Positions 1 through 9,890 of a stretch of 64,000 nucleotides of DNA are shown piece after piece; position 1 is the first letter of the stretch; each line of letters opens with the position of its first letter. Under the pieces are notes generated by a model. That model searched no databases. It was not told where the DNA came from and saw only the letters and a list, made by a program, of their open reading frames with translations. A program made the position numbers and the translations under genes. The stretch is from Nemertoderma westbladi. Its lineage: Eukaryota > Xenacoelomorpha > Nemertodermatida > Nemertodermatidae. The DNA lies in assembly GCA_032718475.1 (NCBI GenBank), contig JAUCBJ010009087.1, positions 25,124-89,123 of the forward strand, given 5' to 3'.

Positions 1-3000
1 TGTTCGTGGAAATAGGAGCAGGGTACGTCTGAGTCCATAGGGGTGAAATGGTCTCTCGATGCGCATAATCGACAACGTTTTCGAGAAACATAGTTGGCGT
101 GTCGATAATCGTATGCGGTGAGACATTGTGGACCTTGATACCACTCTAAGACGTAGTCGTTATCGCTGCTCCGGGGCGCTGTAGGCTGAATCGCCTCAGA
201 TTCTAAGCATATTGGTTCGTCTTCCAATTGCATAGTTGAGGTAGGTGCGGCTGTCTCCGCAAGCGGACCCACTGTCTGAACTTCCACGACAGAATAACCC
301 GTGGGTATTCGTGGTCTTTGTATAACAGATGAATGTAAGTTCTGTATACAAACGTCCTGGAAAAGGGCAAATCCCGCGCTGTTTAGCTTCTCCGCAGCTG
401 AGTCTCTTAGGCTGAGTTTGGTCAGAGCGCGGTCCTTGAACTGACTATCAACGTTACGGAATGGAGTCAGAAAGCGCCTGAAACATTCGAAGCGGATGAA
501 TTTATTGTGTTCATCTAACTTGGCGAGTTTGGTTCCAAGTATTAAGGGATGGGCGCGTATGGTACGACTGCACACATCGGCTAGCCAACCGGCAAGTGCT
601 GCGTTTTCAAAGATCGTGTATATAGCTAAGGAGGGGCGAAGTGGAACACTCATAAAGCTATACACGGCGCCAGGTGCGGTCAATGGTCCATCAAAGTATA
701 AACGAGAATAATGATCTCCATATACTTGTTGGTAATTGATAGGATTTCCAACCTTGAAATTCCATCCGTATTCTTGAAAGGCAAGATGTCCGATGGAGGT
801 TCGTTGTACTTTAGTAATGCCGCTGGGTGTATTGGCATACATACTATGTATGCCAATACACCCAGCGGCATTACTAAAGTACAACGGAAGAGTGCGGAAG
901 AAACCTCGGCCTTCTGCCCAGGGAGCAATCAGCTGAGTATCAACGAAAGGGTATGGAATGTTCTCCATGTTCCGAAAGTCGTTTTGTAGATCTCCATAAA
1001 CAGCCGAGCCGATTTTAAGGATTCTTTCGTTAAACAACATCTCGAGCACGGGCTGGGGTAACATCGATCCATCGATACCCATGGCTGGTTTGCGCTTGGT
1101 GTCGGTGACGTAACGCTGCGCGAGTTCGAATTGTCCATGTCGGAGTTTCTTTTGTGTCTCAGTAAGAGTCTCAAAAGAATAATCAATCACATCGGAACAC
1201 GCTTGAGTAAATATGTGGGTAGAACCAGCGAGTCCTCGTATGTGTATCATTCGCGTAGTTCCCAGTTCTCCAACCAGAACGCTACCTTCGTTATCGTAAG
1301 TGACAACTCCATACATCTCGATAACGTTAAGAGTCTCGTTCCATTCTTTAGTGGCGTTTTCGAGAGTCATTCCCACTGGATGCCACAAGGTAGTGCATTC
1401 GCTAGCATTAGGTAGATCTCTATACTTTAAGTATTGTGTAGTATATGTTTCCACATCTCCATATCGTTGTATTCTTTCCTCCTCGAATAACACGTCAAGA
1501 TTCCAGTGTACTAATCGAGTTTTGATGAATCCATCAAGATTATACGGAGGTATTGTTTCTTTCTCTATTCTGGAAACATTATATGGTTTTCGAAATGAGT
1601 TTACTTTAACTAACTGATCCAGATGTTTCTGCAGTTGTTCGAGTTCGACAAGATCGAGAGGATTTATTAGTGGTAGAAACCTCAGACTATGTGTAGGATC
1701 TTCCGGTTTTACCATGTAATATTGTGTTAGATTGACGTAATAAGGGTGATCTTTGATCCCATAAAACGAGTCCGATAAAGGTCTAGCGCGTATGTTAACA
1801 TCGTGTACCATGCGACGGACAAGATCCGCTCTATTGTCCGGAGGTTCAACGAGTATACCATCGACACGAGCGGCTTCGATGGGCGGACGTTGCAACATGG
1901 GAGCGTCAGCGATAAGATCTCGAGATCTTAGGTTGATATCAACCAGTTGAGGCTGTGCTGTGGCGAAGAGTTTGTCTCCGAAATGAGGAACCATCGAAGG
2001 ATGGATAATGGTTTTAGAATAGAGATCTGTTATAAGGATTTGAGCTTCTGGCTGGGCTAAAGCTGCTTCTTCTCTCTCATCTAGTTCTATATGTCTCTCC
2101 TCGAGCTGATTTTCCTCCGCTTGTTGTTGTAAACGCTCATCTAGGAACTCTTGTAAAGAGTAGGTTCGTCCACGTTCGATGTCCTCTTCGAGATTTTGTA
2201 TTTCTCTATCGAACTGGGGTAAAGCTAATTCTTTCACCGCTTGGACTTGTTGCTGCAATTTACATTTCTCCAAACAATCGTAAGTTCCCTTTCCGATTTT
2301 CTGCCGAATAGCGTCTAACGCGTTTCGTACGACGCTCTCTTCGACTTCCGTAACGGGTTGTATCGGGGTGAAGCCGGGACGGTTGTACGGGTTAAACGGC
2401 GATATTAGATGACCGCGTCCTAATCCGGCTAGGTAGGGTTGGCGAATATCTAGTGAGCCCACTACCGGAGTGCCACCGATCAACTGTTCGGGTAACACTA
2501 GATCTTTGAACAGTGAGTACAGTTCGGGAGGATCCGTGATACTATTAGGATCAAGTGTCTGAGGTCTAACTGAGGAATGAGGAGGTCTGACCGAGTATTC
2601 CGGAACTCTGATCATTGGTTTATTCAAGGATCGTTTGAGCCGAGCTACCGTAGGTGATACGTCGAACAGGTTTCGCTCGAAACTCCCATAAGTATATCGT
2701 GTAAAACTGTGTTTAGCGCAACGTCTCCGCGGATGTTTATGTCTTTCCGTTTGCTGATTGGGTCTAGGGCATTCGTCGCAGTAATACCAAAGACACACGT
2801 CCTGCAGGGGAAACGCGGGTGATCGTTCTCCAGTTTTATAATATTCCTCCATCTGTTCAAAGCTATCTGGGATGACAGGTAGCGGTCGATCGGCGGTAAG
2901 ATACATCATAGTGAAATAGAGTCGTTTGAGTTCTATCATAGGATCATGATGTATACCTTCAGGATATCGAGTTTCGAGATTTTGTTGGCTGGCAATATTG

Positions 3001-3446
3001 AGATATGTCTCTCTCAGGAATTCCAGATAATCGTTGAAGTCGCTGCGTTTATCCGGCTCTTCAACGTCTTCCTTTTCGAGTCTGTTTCGAATAGAGTTCT
3101 CGTGTTCTATTCTCGGTTTATCGTTCCGACTCCGCTGGGTATGATATTTAAATAAAACCATTTCCCTTTCGGTGTCTATATCGTCCGTATCGTGTAAATC
3201 GATAGGATGGCCAGTAGTTAAGAAGTCCATATACGTACCATTACGATGCGTATAGCGAGCGGTGAATTTTCGATAGTCCAATTCACGCGTAAGTTGCTCC
3301 GGGGACATTGGCGGTTCGATATAACGACCATCATCCTCCGTAGTAGTTGGACCAGCATCGCCGCGTATCAAGCTATCGACAAACGCTTGTAAAGGTAGAG
3401 TATATCGCTCCCTAATACCAAGATCATCTTCTATCAACTCAGTCAT
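1..3446 (-). CDS. Giant intronless ORF of unknown family, C-terminus beyond the left edge
   Basis: Reading the minus strand from the ATG at 3446-3444 gives about 1,148 codons with no stop down to base 1. I checked the frame at several internal codons (near 2646, 1896, 1713, 1368, 1314, 483 and 3). The protein starts MTELIEDDLGIRERYTLPLQ. Residues about 365-465 are Glu/Gln/Arg-rich and look like a coiled coil. Residues about 830-1000 are rich in aromatic, Gly and Pro residues, like a folded shell or capsid domain. At the edge there is C1125-x2-C1128-x14-C1143-x3-H1147, a possible zinc site. I saw no signal peptide, membrane segment, or polymerase, protease or helicase motif. A TATA-like run lies about 35 nt upstream. 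Length, lack of introns and the neighbouring transposon suggest a viral or transposon structural protein, but this is inference. A long host exon is possible. Confidence 0.8.
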   Translation of the reverse strand, partial: MTELIEDDLGIRERYTLPLQAFVDSLIRGDAGPTTTEDDGRYIEPPMSPEQLTRELDYRKFTARYTHRNGTYMDFLTTGHPIDLHDTDDIDTEREMVLFKYHTQRSRNDKPRIEHENSIRNRLEKEDVEEPDKRSDFNDYLEFLRETYLNIASQQNLETRYPEGIHHDPMIELKRLYFTMMYLTADRPLPVIPDSFEQMEEYYKTGERSPAFPLQDVCLWYYCDECPRPNQQTERHKHPRRRCAKHSFTRYTYGSFERNLFDVSPTVARLKRSLNKPMIRVPEYSVRPPHSSVRPQTLDPNSITDPPELYSLFKDLVLPEQLIGGTPVVGSLDIRQPYLAGLGRGHLISPFNPYNRPGFTPIQPVTEVEESVVRNALDAIRQKIGKGTYDCLEKCKLQQQVQAVKELALPQFDREIQNLEEDIERGRTYSLQEFLDERLQQQAEENQLEERHIELDEREEAALAQPEAQILITDLYSKTIIHPSMVPHFGDKLFATAQPQLVDINLRSRDLIADAPMLQRPPIEAARVDGILVEPPDNRADLVRRMVHDVNIRARPLSDSFYGIKDHPYYVNLTQYYMVKPEDPTHSLRFLPLINPLDLVELEQLQKHLDQLVKVNSFRKPYNVSRIEKETIPPYNLDGFIKTRLVHWNLDVLFEEERIQRYGDVETYTTQYLKYRDLPNASECTTLWHPVGMTLENATKEWNETLNVIEMYGVVTYDNEGSVLVGELGTTRMIHIRGLAGSTHIFTQACSDVIDYSFETLTETQKKLRHGQFELAQRYVTDTKRKPAMGIDGSMLPQPVLEMLFNERILKIGSAVYGDLQNDFRNMENIPYPFVDTQLIAPWAEGRGFFRTLPLYFSNAAGCIGIHSMYANTPSGITKVQRTSIGHLAFQEYGWNFKVGNPINYQQVYGDHYSRLYFDGPLTAPGAVYSFMSVPLRPSLAIYTIFENAALAGWLADVCSRTIRAHPLILGTKLAKLDEHNKFIRFECFRRFLTPFRNVDSQFKDRALTKLSLRDSAAEKLNSAGFALFQDVCIQNLHSSVIQRPRIPTGYSVVEVQTVGPLAETAAPTSTMQLEDEPICLESEAIQPTAPRSSDNDYVLEWYQGPQCLTAYDYRHANYVSRKRCRLCASRDHFTPMDSDVPCSYFHE
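802..886. repeat. Perfect palindrome inside the giant ORF
   Basis: Arms 802-843 and 845-886 are exact reverse complements over 42 bp, with a single base (844) between them. The pairing stops at 801/887. The minus-strand frame of the giant ORF passes through both arms without a stop. Either an inverted duplication occurred here by template switching, or it is a fold-back sequencing or assembly artefact. Confidence 0.97.
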
Positions 3447-3806
3447 ATCTGCTATATGAGTTTATCAATATTATAATGAGTTTATATTTTAGGCTAGCGG
3501 GCGTCGCTGCCTACCCCTCTTTGCCCCCGGACAGTGCAAGATCCTCAGCGCCGATGTACCGTCGTCGCTGTGCTTTCGCCAACGATGTAGCTACACAACG
3601 ACAACGATAACTGGCACAAGTCACTCCACTGTCCGTCCCAAAGGCTTAGATGTACTTCAGGTTCTTTCTGGAGAGTTAGGGCTACTTTCACAATTGCGAC
3701 TCGCTACTGTAAACACACTTTAGCAGTAACATTCACCTATAAACGCACAAATTCAACACAACTGTCACAAACTGTACACATTCGGGCCATTTGTCCGTTA
3801 GTCAGT

Positions 3807-3960
3807 GCCTTCCAGAATGTCACTTTATTATTATGTATCCTTGGATACTATCAGTGCGCTATTTATTCCCTATGCTATTCAATGGGGCAAGCTTTCTATT
3901 GTTCTTTTAACTCACTTCTAATTCTAGCGTGGTTGTTGCCATGGTGACATTATGGAAGGC
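3807..3960. mobile_element. Candidate MITE with 17-bp terminal inverted repeats
   Basis: The ends 3807-3823 (GCCTTCCAGAATGTCAC) and 3944-3960 are inverted copies matching at 16 of 17 bases, enclosing about 120 bp of non-coding AT-rich DNA. The size (154 bp) and structure fit a miniature inverted-repeat transposable element. No clear target-site duplication is visible, so the call is tentative. Confidence 0.4.
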
Positions 3961-4261
3961 TAGCGGTAGAATTAGGGTAATTCTCATGCATACAGATCTG
4001 GGATGCTATTTAATAGTAATTCTTTAATGGTCAATATCCTCTCTATACATGATTTTATGAATTTTATCGGCTATTGACTATATATTGGAGATTCTCGCAC
4101 ACTAATACACTTAATAGAGTGAATCTCCGCTCCCATGATCTATTAATTAAAGGAATTTTGGGAATGTTATAAATTGTATAAAAATGACAATTTATTAAAT
4201 TCATTAAAAATATGAATTTAAATTTATTCCCGCAAATTTTATTATTTAATGTTAAATAGAC

Positions 4262-4560
4262 ACAATTTTATTCCAGAACATGTCTGGGGACTGGGATCCT
4301 TGATTCTAGGAAATTGGTCTTTTTAAGAATATCGGTAAGTGCTACGATATCTTAATAGACTAGAATTTTAAAGGATCTAAAATTTGACAGATTTTGTAAA
4401 TATTAATAATTAATATTTAGGATGGGCACCAGTTTATTCCAGAACTTGTCTGGGGACGTTAACCACTGATTCTAGAATTTTGTCTTTCAAGTATATCGGT
4501 GGGTGCCACGATATCTTAATCGACTAGAATTGCAGATGGTCAAAGGGTTTTACAGATTTA
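4262..4560. repeat. 166-bp tandem duplication, diverged
   Basis: Two copies (about 4262-4427 and 4428-4560) share TTATTCCAGAAC, TGTCTGGGGAC, GATTCTAG, ATATCGGT and CGATATCTTAAT blocks at an offset of 166 bp, with many substitutions and small gaps. It may be an internal repeat of the BEL/Pao 3' LTR. Confidence 0.75.
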
Positions 4561-5056
4561 TTTTGCGTTATACGCTACTGTTAAAAGGACATCACACTAC
4601 TATATGTATTATTTAATATATGGTATGAGAGCAATATCGCACGAAGCAATGTCAGTGAGAAGAGGCAAGTCGTTTCCAAGGTCTACCCAGAGCTTGGTTT
4701 AGCCGAGACACGAGGATCTGAATTTTGCATTCCTAATACTCTACTTTACCAATAATACTTTAATATAGTAGGAGCTTTATTGTACTTTAATAAGTACGAA
4801 TATTTCATCTTACTGTAGTTACGTATTTGTAATGTAATACGGACTGTAAGGAAAGAGAAAAAGAATTATTTCTCGCCGTCGCACTAAATATATAATATAT
4901 AAGTAATTAAATAATAAACGCAAATATATATTGCACTAATCTACTAAATAATCGCTAAAATAACATTCTACTAAATAAAATTAAAGAAAACGATTATAAT
5001 AAAAATACGTAATAATACATACATAAATATAAAATGATAAGAATATAAAATAATAT

Positions 5057-5073
5057 GGTCACACACCCACTCC
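5057..5073 (-). promoter_or_regulatory. Candidate polypurine tract / 3' LTR boundary
   Basis: On the minus strand, just after the last pol stop, the sequence GGAGTGGGTGTGTGACC is purine/GT-rich and runs into TGTGACC, a plausible TG-starting LTR. Position fits an LTR retrotransposon, but without a matching 5' LTR this is a guess. Confidence 0.3.
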
Positions 5074-5081
5074 ATACGCTA

Positions 5082-7196
5082 CTAAGCTGGGGAGTCCCTA
5101 GATGTTTGTTGGATTAGGGAGGTGGTCGTGGGAAGAGTATCTTGTCTTCCATAGTTTCCGGAGAGTTCTCTGTCTCTTTCCAGTAAACATAAACGACCAA
5201 CTGGGCGATTGAGCTGCTGTATCTCGAAGACAATTCCAGGTTTCCTCTTCGTCCTGGAATAGTGACGATAGAAACATCGCTTCAAATACACGAAGGCCTT
5301 ACAAAGCCGATTCCAGGATCTATAGTGGTCCATCGCTCCCGGCAGGAGAGGTGAGAGTCCCGGCGAGACGTCTGGTGTTCCAGATCTCCAGTCTCTCTCT
5401 CTGATCTCCACAACAGATCGGTTCGCGGTGGGGGAGTTTAGATCCACAGCGTCGTCCCTGGCAATGTGTAATACAGACAGATCTATCACGGGTTTAAATA
5501 ACCTTGATTTACTCGTCCGGGTTTTAGGTTTGACTTTCTCCGCTCCCTTGGCTTGTCTAATCTCAGCCGTGGTAAGATGGGGAGGCCATTCATCTTCTTT
5601 ACTTAGGAAGTCGGGTCCACCTAACCAGTCTGGAGTATCTGTCAGTTCTTGAGGAGTTGCTCCTCTGGAAGCGATGTCGGCTAGATTAATCGTCTCGGGG
5701 CAATATCTCCATTGATCTACATTGGAGTTAATATCGTCATTATCTGAGGAGTATGGTGTTCCCTCAGTTGGGTCGTCAACTTCACTGTTCTCCACTTCCC
5801 ATTCACTTAATTGATATACCTGTTCTTTCGGTAATCTTTCCATGAGAGTTCTACGGGAAGGGCCAGTAAAGTACCAACCTACTCTAGTTCTTCCCGCATA
5901 GGCTTGTAGTGGTTGCGGTTGAGCAGGCCGTTTCTCCAATGTCTCGAGCGCCTCATGCGCATTTTGACCGATGAGTATTTGCACTCCAGGGTAATCGGTG
6001 GCGAATCTAGGTATTTCAAGCTGCTGGGTGAAATCGTCCTCATCCCAGTTATAAGGTTCCACTTGGCTGGTAGCGAAGTTCTTTATCGCCACCATCTTTA
6101 CTGACCTTATACTATGTTCTCCTAGTTCATCCTGGGGGGTGGACAACGCACCTACATAATAATCCGCTATTACTGTAGATTTCCAAACCTGCATAATTCC
6201 TGACATGTTTAACTTGGTTCGGAACTTGGGTTGTCCAGCAAAGATGTCTTCGGCTAGTTCTTTGTCGATGAATGTTCCTGTGCTACCGGAGTCAAGGAGA
6301 GCATTCACTATATAACTCCTTTTAGGTCCGTGGACCCTTAACTGTACTACAGGAAATTCTCGGATTCCTACATTGGAAGTTGGTGCTTTCCAAGATGGTT
6401 GTCGATCAGAAGTAGTTAGGGTGAGCTCGCTGTCGGTGTCCTTTTCATACGTAAGTGCTCGATACACTGCGGTATTTATCATGTAACAAGATTCATCTTC
6501 GTCGGAGAATTCATCCGTATAGAATCCTTCCATCTCAGAACTTTGGTCAGTGTCGTTCACATCACTGAATTGGACATGTAGTTCGGAATCACTAACCTGA
6601 CTCGGGCTGTTTCGTTCGAATTCAGTGTGCAACAAGAGATGATGTTTTGCGCCGCACTTCGCACACCTTGCGTCGGAATAACAGGTTTGCCGTTGGTGTC
6701 CTCGTCTGAGGCAATTATAACACAACCGCTTATCCCACATGACTTCACGTCTGTCCTTTAGTGATTTCCTCAGGAATTCATCACACGCACTTAAACGGTG
6801 GGGCCCGTCACACAGCACACATTTTGGTTTGATGTTACTTACCTTACTTTGGGTAACGTTGTGCACACTCGTTCTTTCTTCGGGCTTTCTTACATGAATT
6901 CTCTTAGGAGACGTAGGAGGAGTTTTTCTTACCTGTTCTCTCCTGTCATTGGTTCGAGACTTGAATTTACTTACGTCCTTAGGCGCTTTGTTGTCATAGT
7001 AAGATCTTTCAGTGTCTTTCCCGCTGTCTTCCTCTTGAGAAGCCTGGCTTTCGCCGTCGTCTGTATAACACACTGGTATTACCTTTCTCCTAGAAACGGG
7101 TTTCTCACTTACCTTGTTTTCCGGTGTCTTCTCTCTGGACTGCTTTAGGAGTTGTAATTTCACTTCTCCATCTAAGAATGACATGAGATCAGTCAT
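5082..7196 (-). pseudogene. BEL/Pao zinc knuckles and protease, fused to an integrase-side remnant; RT and RNase H missing
   Basis: 704 codons from ATG 7196, same frame as Gag. Residues 126-190 hold Cys/His knuckles (CVLCDGPH, CYNCLRRGH, CAKCGAKHH), which bind RNA in Gag. Residues about 280-420 are the retropepsin-like domain (DUF1758 type), with the active-site Asp in LDSGSTGTFI at 302. The frame then passes near residue 490 (about base 5730) straight into QWRYCPETINLADIASRG, which in full-length elements follows RNase H. So about 500-800 residues of RT and RNase H are gone without loss of frame. Residues about 625-660 match the pre-integrase helix region, but the HHCC and DDE core are absent. 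Not capable of self-copying. Confidence 0.85.
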
Positions 7197-7214
7197 GGTA
7201 GGGTCTCGTCGCTG

Positions 7215-7487
7215 TTATTCCATCATATATAACACTTTCTTATCCCAGCGTGTGCCTACTCCTCCCTTAGGTAAAGTTGAGGCCACGGCTCCAATAACCA
7301 TAGAACTCTGATATTCATGAGACTTACCTAGCCAATCTAATTGTCTACAGATCTCCTGAATCTCATCGGAAAACTCTATAATCCCGCTGCTAATGAATTT
7401 TCGGGGCGCTACCAATTTTGCATACAAATACCTAGCTATGTTATTCCTATTACCATACCTGATGTTTAGGGTATCCCAAACTTGTCT
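7215..7487 (-). pseudogene. Gag C-terminal piece between two stop codons
   Basis: Directly after the stop at 7488 the same frame continues for about 90 codons (WDTLNIRYGNRNNIARYL, then LDWLGKSHEYQSSMV, then WDKKVLYMME) and ends at TAA 7215-7217. This matches the second half of the BEL/Pao DUF1759 Gag domain, which normally runs without a break into pol. The ATG at 7425 is an internal Met, so this is not an independent gene. Confidence 0.8.
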
Positions 7488-9800
7488 TTATCCGTCTGGA
7501 TGTCCAATAAACTTTAACGCCATTAACTTGGGAGATCCTTCCAAGCACTCGATGAAGAATCTAAGTTTCTCTCCGTTAGATAGCACAGAGTTCTGTATGT
7601 TATCTTTGTAATATTCATTAAAAGGTAACCATTTCATCTCATCTCCATTGAACTTGACGATCTCTCCCACCTTTACCGCTTGACGGGCTTCGGTTCTAGC
7701 CATTTGACGCGTAAAACTTTCTTGGGCCATCGTGTTATTTAATATCGAGTTATCGGTATATAAATTTCTCGGATTATTATCAAGTCTATATGGAATATCA
7801 TTGTCAACAGGTTTATAATTACCCTTAATAGGGTTCACTATAGGAGTTTCTACTTCACTAGCAGTATAGATGCGTGTAGGCTCCACACCTTGCGCATGAG
7901 ATACTTCAGACCTAACAGGTTGACACATTGTTACCGGGGGTGGTAGTATACCCCTTTGTGTATTTACTAATTTATCGCGTTCTAACGCGATACTTTGCTG
8001 CACTTCTTGCAACTCTAACCTACTTTCCCTTACTGTGCCCTTGAACTGCTTAACAGTCTCCTGCATCTGCCCAAGCAGGAGATCCATCCCCCGCCGTCTC
8101 TCATCCACCCACTCGACCGCCGAAGCGGGAGCCGCCAACTTTGTAGCGGGCGGACGAGGGACAACGGGCGACAAATCATTAATATTTCGCTCGGAGTCCA
8201 GGACATGAACTGTCTCCTGGGCTGTTCTGCTGGGCACAGGTAGCTTAGTACTATGCAAAGGGAATCTAGAGGTAGGTTCTGGGAGTACAGGTGTCTCTAT
8301 CACCGAAGGGGTGGCTTCGAGAACAGGCCTAATTATTTCAGGCTCATCTACTATAGTAGGGAGTCTGTCTATTTTAATAATTTGGTCTGTGGGTTCTGTA
8401 CTACCTAAGTCTGTGCTAGCTAGTTGTTTTCGAACAGCTGGGGGCAAATCAGGCAATTTCTGACGGTGGGACATTCTTCTACGTCTGCTGAGACGAGATC
8501 GATTTCCTCCGCCTTCAGGATCTGTTGTATCGCCTTCATCTGATGATGTAAAACCCTGTCTCTTGGGGGTGGATCGATTCATCAGCTGCCACTGAGTAGC
8601 TGTTCTCTGTTTATCTATGTAGTCTTGCTTCTCTTGCAGATTTTCCAGTTCTAGTTGGGCGGTCTCTTCAGATGCTCTTCGTTCTGCTTCCGCCACTGCT
8701 ATCTTTCTTTCCGCTTCTGCCGCTGCCGCTTTTCTTTCTGCTTCTACTGCTGCAGCTGCCGCCTTGGCCTCTGCCGCTGCCGCTTTTCTTTCCGCTTCTA
8801 CTGCTGCAGCTGCCGCCTTGGCCTCTGCCGCTGCCGCTTTTCTTTCCGCTTCTACTGCTGCAGCTGCCGCCTTTGCCTCTGCCGCTGCCTCTGCTGCCTT
8901 TCTTTCCGCTTCTGCCGCTGCCATTGCCGCTGCTGTTGCCTTTCTGTCTTCTATACGTTTTTTCTTTACTTGTTCTTCTTGGACTCTAGTGATGCGGAGG
9001 CGTTCATCAAATTTAGCTTGGTTCGCAGCTATCATATCCGCATCGATTGCGTCCAACACAAGCTTGGCTCCTTCACTATTAGGGCTAAGCCCCTCCAGCC
9101 TTCTCCTCAACTCTTCATCACCTACAAAGCGTTGATAGTCTGACAGATAGATGTCAATAGCATCCCTCTTATGCGGTTTCTCTGCTGTCGCTTCACTTTC
9201 CACTTGGGAAAAGGTAGCGTCTGTTGATTCTCCAAGGGTTGAGCGCTCATCTAACTGAGATTTCCACGGGGCAGTTCTTTGAACTTGGATACTCACCCGC
9301 TGTAACCAAGTCTTTACGGCAACTTGCAACGACGTCTCTTGTCTTCTTTTCGAAGCCTCCTCAAAGGCCGATAGGATTAGTCTGATTCTTAGAATTCTTT
9401 CTCGAACTTGATAAAGCAGCTCTCCCTGTTCTTGAGGTCCTTGTGGTTGTCTAAACAATTGTTCCTCTAATCGCTCCATGGAGCTGAAGAATCCCTGTAC
9501 GTATCCTGCTGCAGACCTCTTCCACACAGCTGGATCGATGGTTTCCTTGGTTACTCCCATCCTGTGTATGTCTTCCCAGGCAGCTTCCGATAAGTCAAAC
9601 GGGAGTCCGGGTCCGGGGAAGTTCCATTGCGACTCGACAATAGACTTCAGTTCTTCCCTTGTGTATCCCGCATAACTATCCTTAGTCGATCGCTTACTTC
9701 TCGCCCAATCAATCTGGTGTTCCTCCACCGCAATCAATACCCTAGTGAGTACGGCTGCAGGAAGGATGAGAAGGGGATCCGAATAAACCGCATCTGTCAT
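7488..9800 (-). pseudogene. BEL/Pao Gag-like protein, main part (770 codons)
   Basis: Gag forms the retrotransposon's cytoplasmic particle. This open stretch starts at ATG 9800. Residues about 1-250 are helical and charged. Residues about 255-405 are an extreme Ala/Glu/Lys/Arg coiled coil built partly from an 18-residue tandem repeat. Residues about 420-690 are Pro/Ser/Thr-rich and likely disordered. The last 55 residues (KFNGDEMKW, FNEYYKD, EKLRFFIECLEG) match the start of the DUF1759-type Gag domain typical of BEL/Pao. The domain is broken by TAA at 7488-7490, and its remainder continues in the same frame to 7215. It is longer than usual for the family because of the coiled-coil expansion and linker. 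Confidence 0.8.
8741..8902 (-). repeat. 54-bp in-frame minisatellite in Gag
   Basis: Three near-identical 54-bp copies begin at about 8741, 8795 and 8849. On the minus strand each encodes 18 residues of the type KAAAAAVEAERKAAAAEA. Expansion is in frame and lengthens the coiled coil. Confidence 0.9.
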
Positions 9801-9890
9801 CTTTGCTCCGTGCTCGGGTGTCAGCTCTACAGTATCCTCACTACTGGAACTGTCGGGCCGCTGAGAAATAAGTTATCGGCTCGAGTGTTG

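Larger units (their letters stand above)
3447..5056. other. Gene-free interval between giant ORF and BEL/Pao element
   Basis: No convincing coding frame. The first part (about 3490-3700) is GC-richer. From about 3960 it becomes AT-rich. It contains a TATA-like stretch near 3481-3490, suitably placed for the giant ORF on the minus strand, a candidate MITE and a 166-bp duplication. The part next to 5056 is probably the 3' LTR of the BEL/Pao element, but I could not find a matching second LTR by eye. Confidence 0.5.

Noticed and set aside
711-1617. Short ORFs in other frames (711-989, 929-1186, 1131-1415, 1300-1617)
   Set aside because: They overlap the giant minus-strand frame and have no domain support.
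7215-7427. Separate 70-codon gene
   Set aside because: It is the Gag C-terminal piece between two stops in the same frame, not an independent gene.
8655-9143. Plus-strand ORFs rich in Cys/Arg/Phe or Leu/Pro
   Set aside because: Antisense of the Gag coiled-coil repeat; compositional artefacts.
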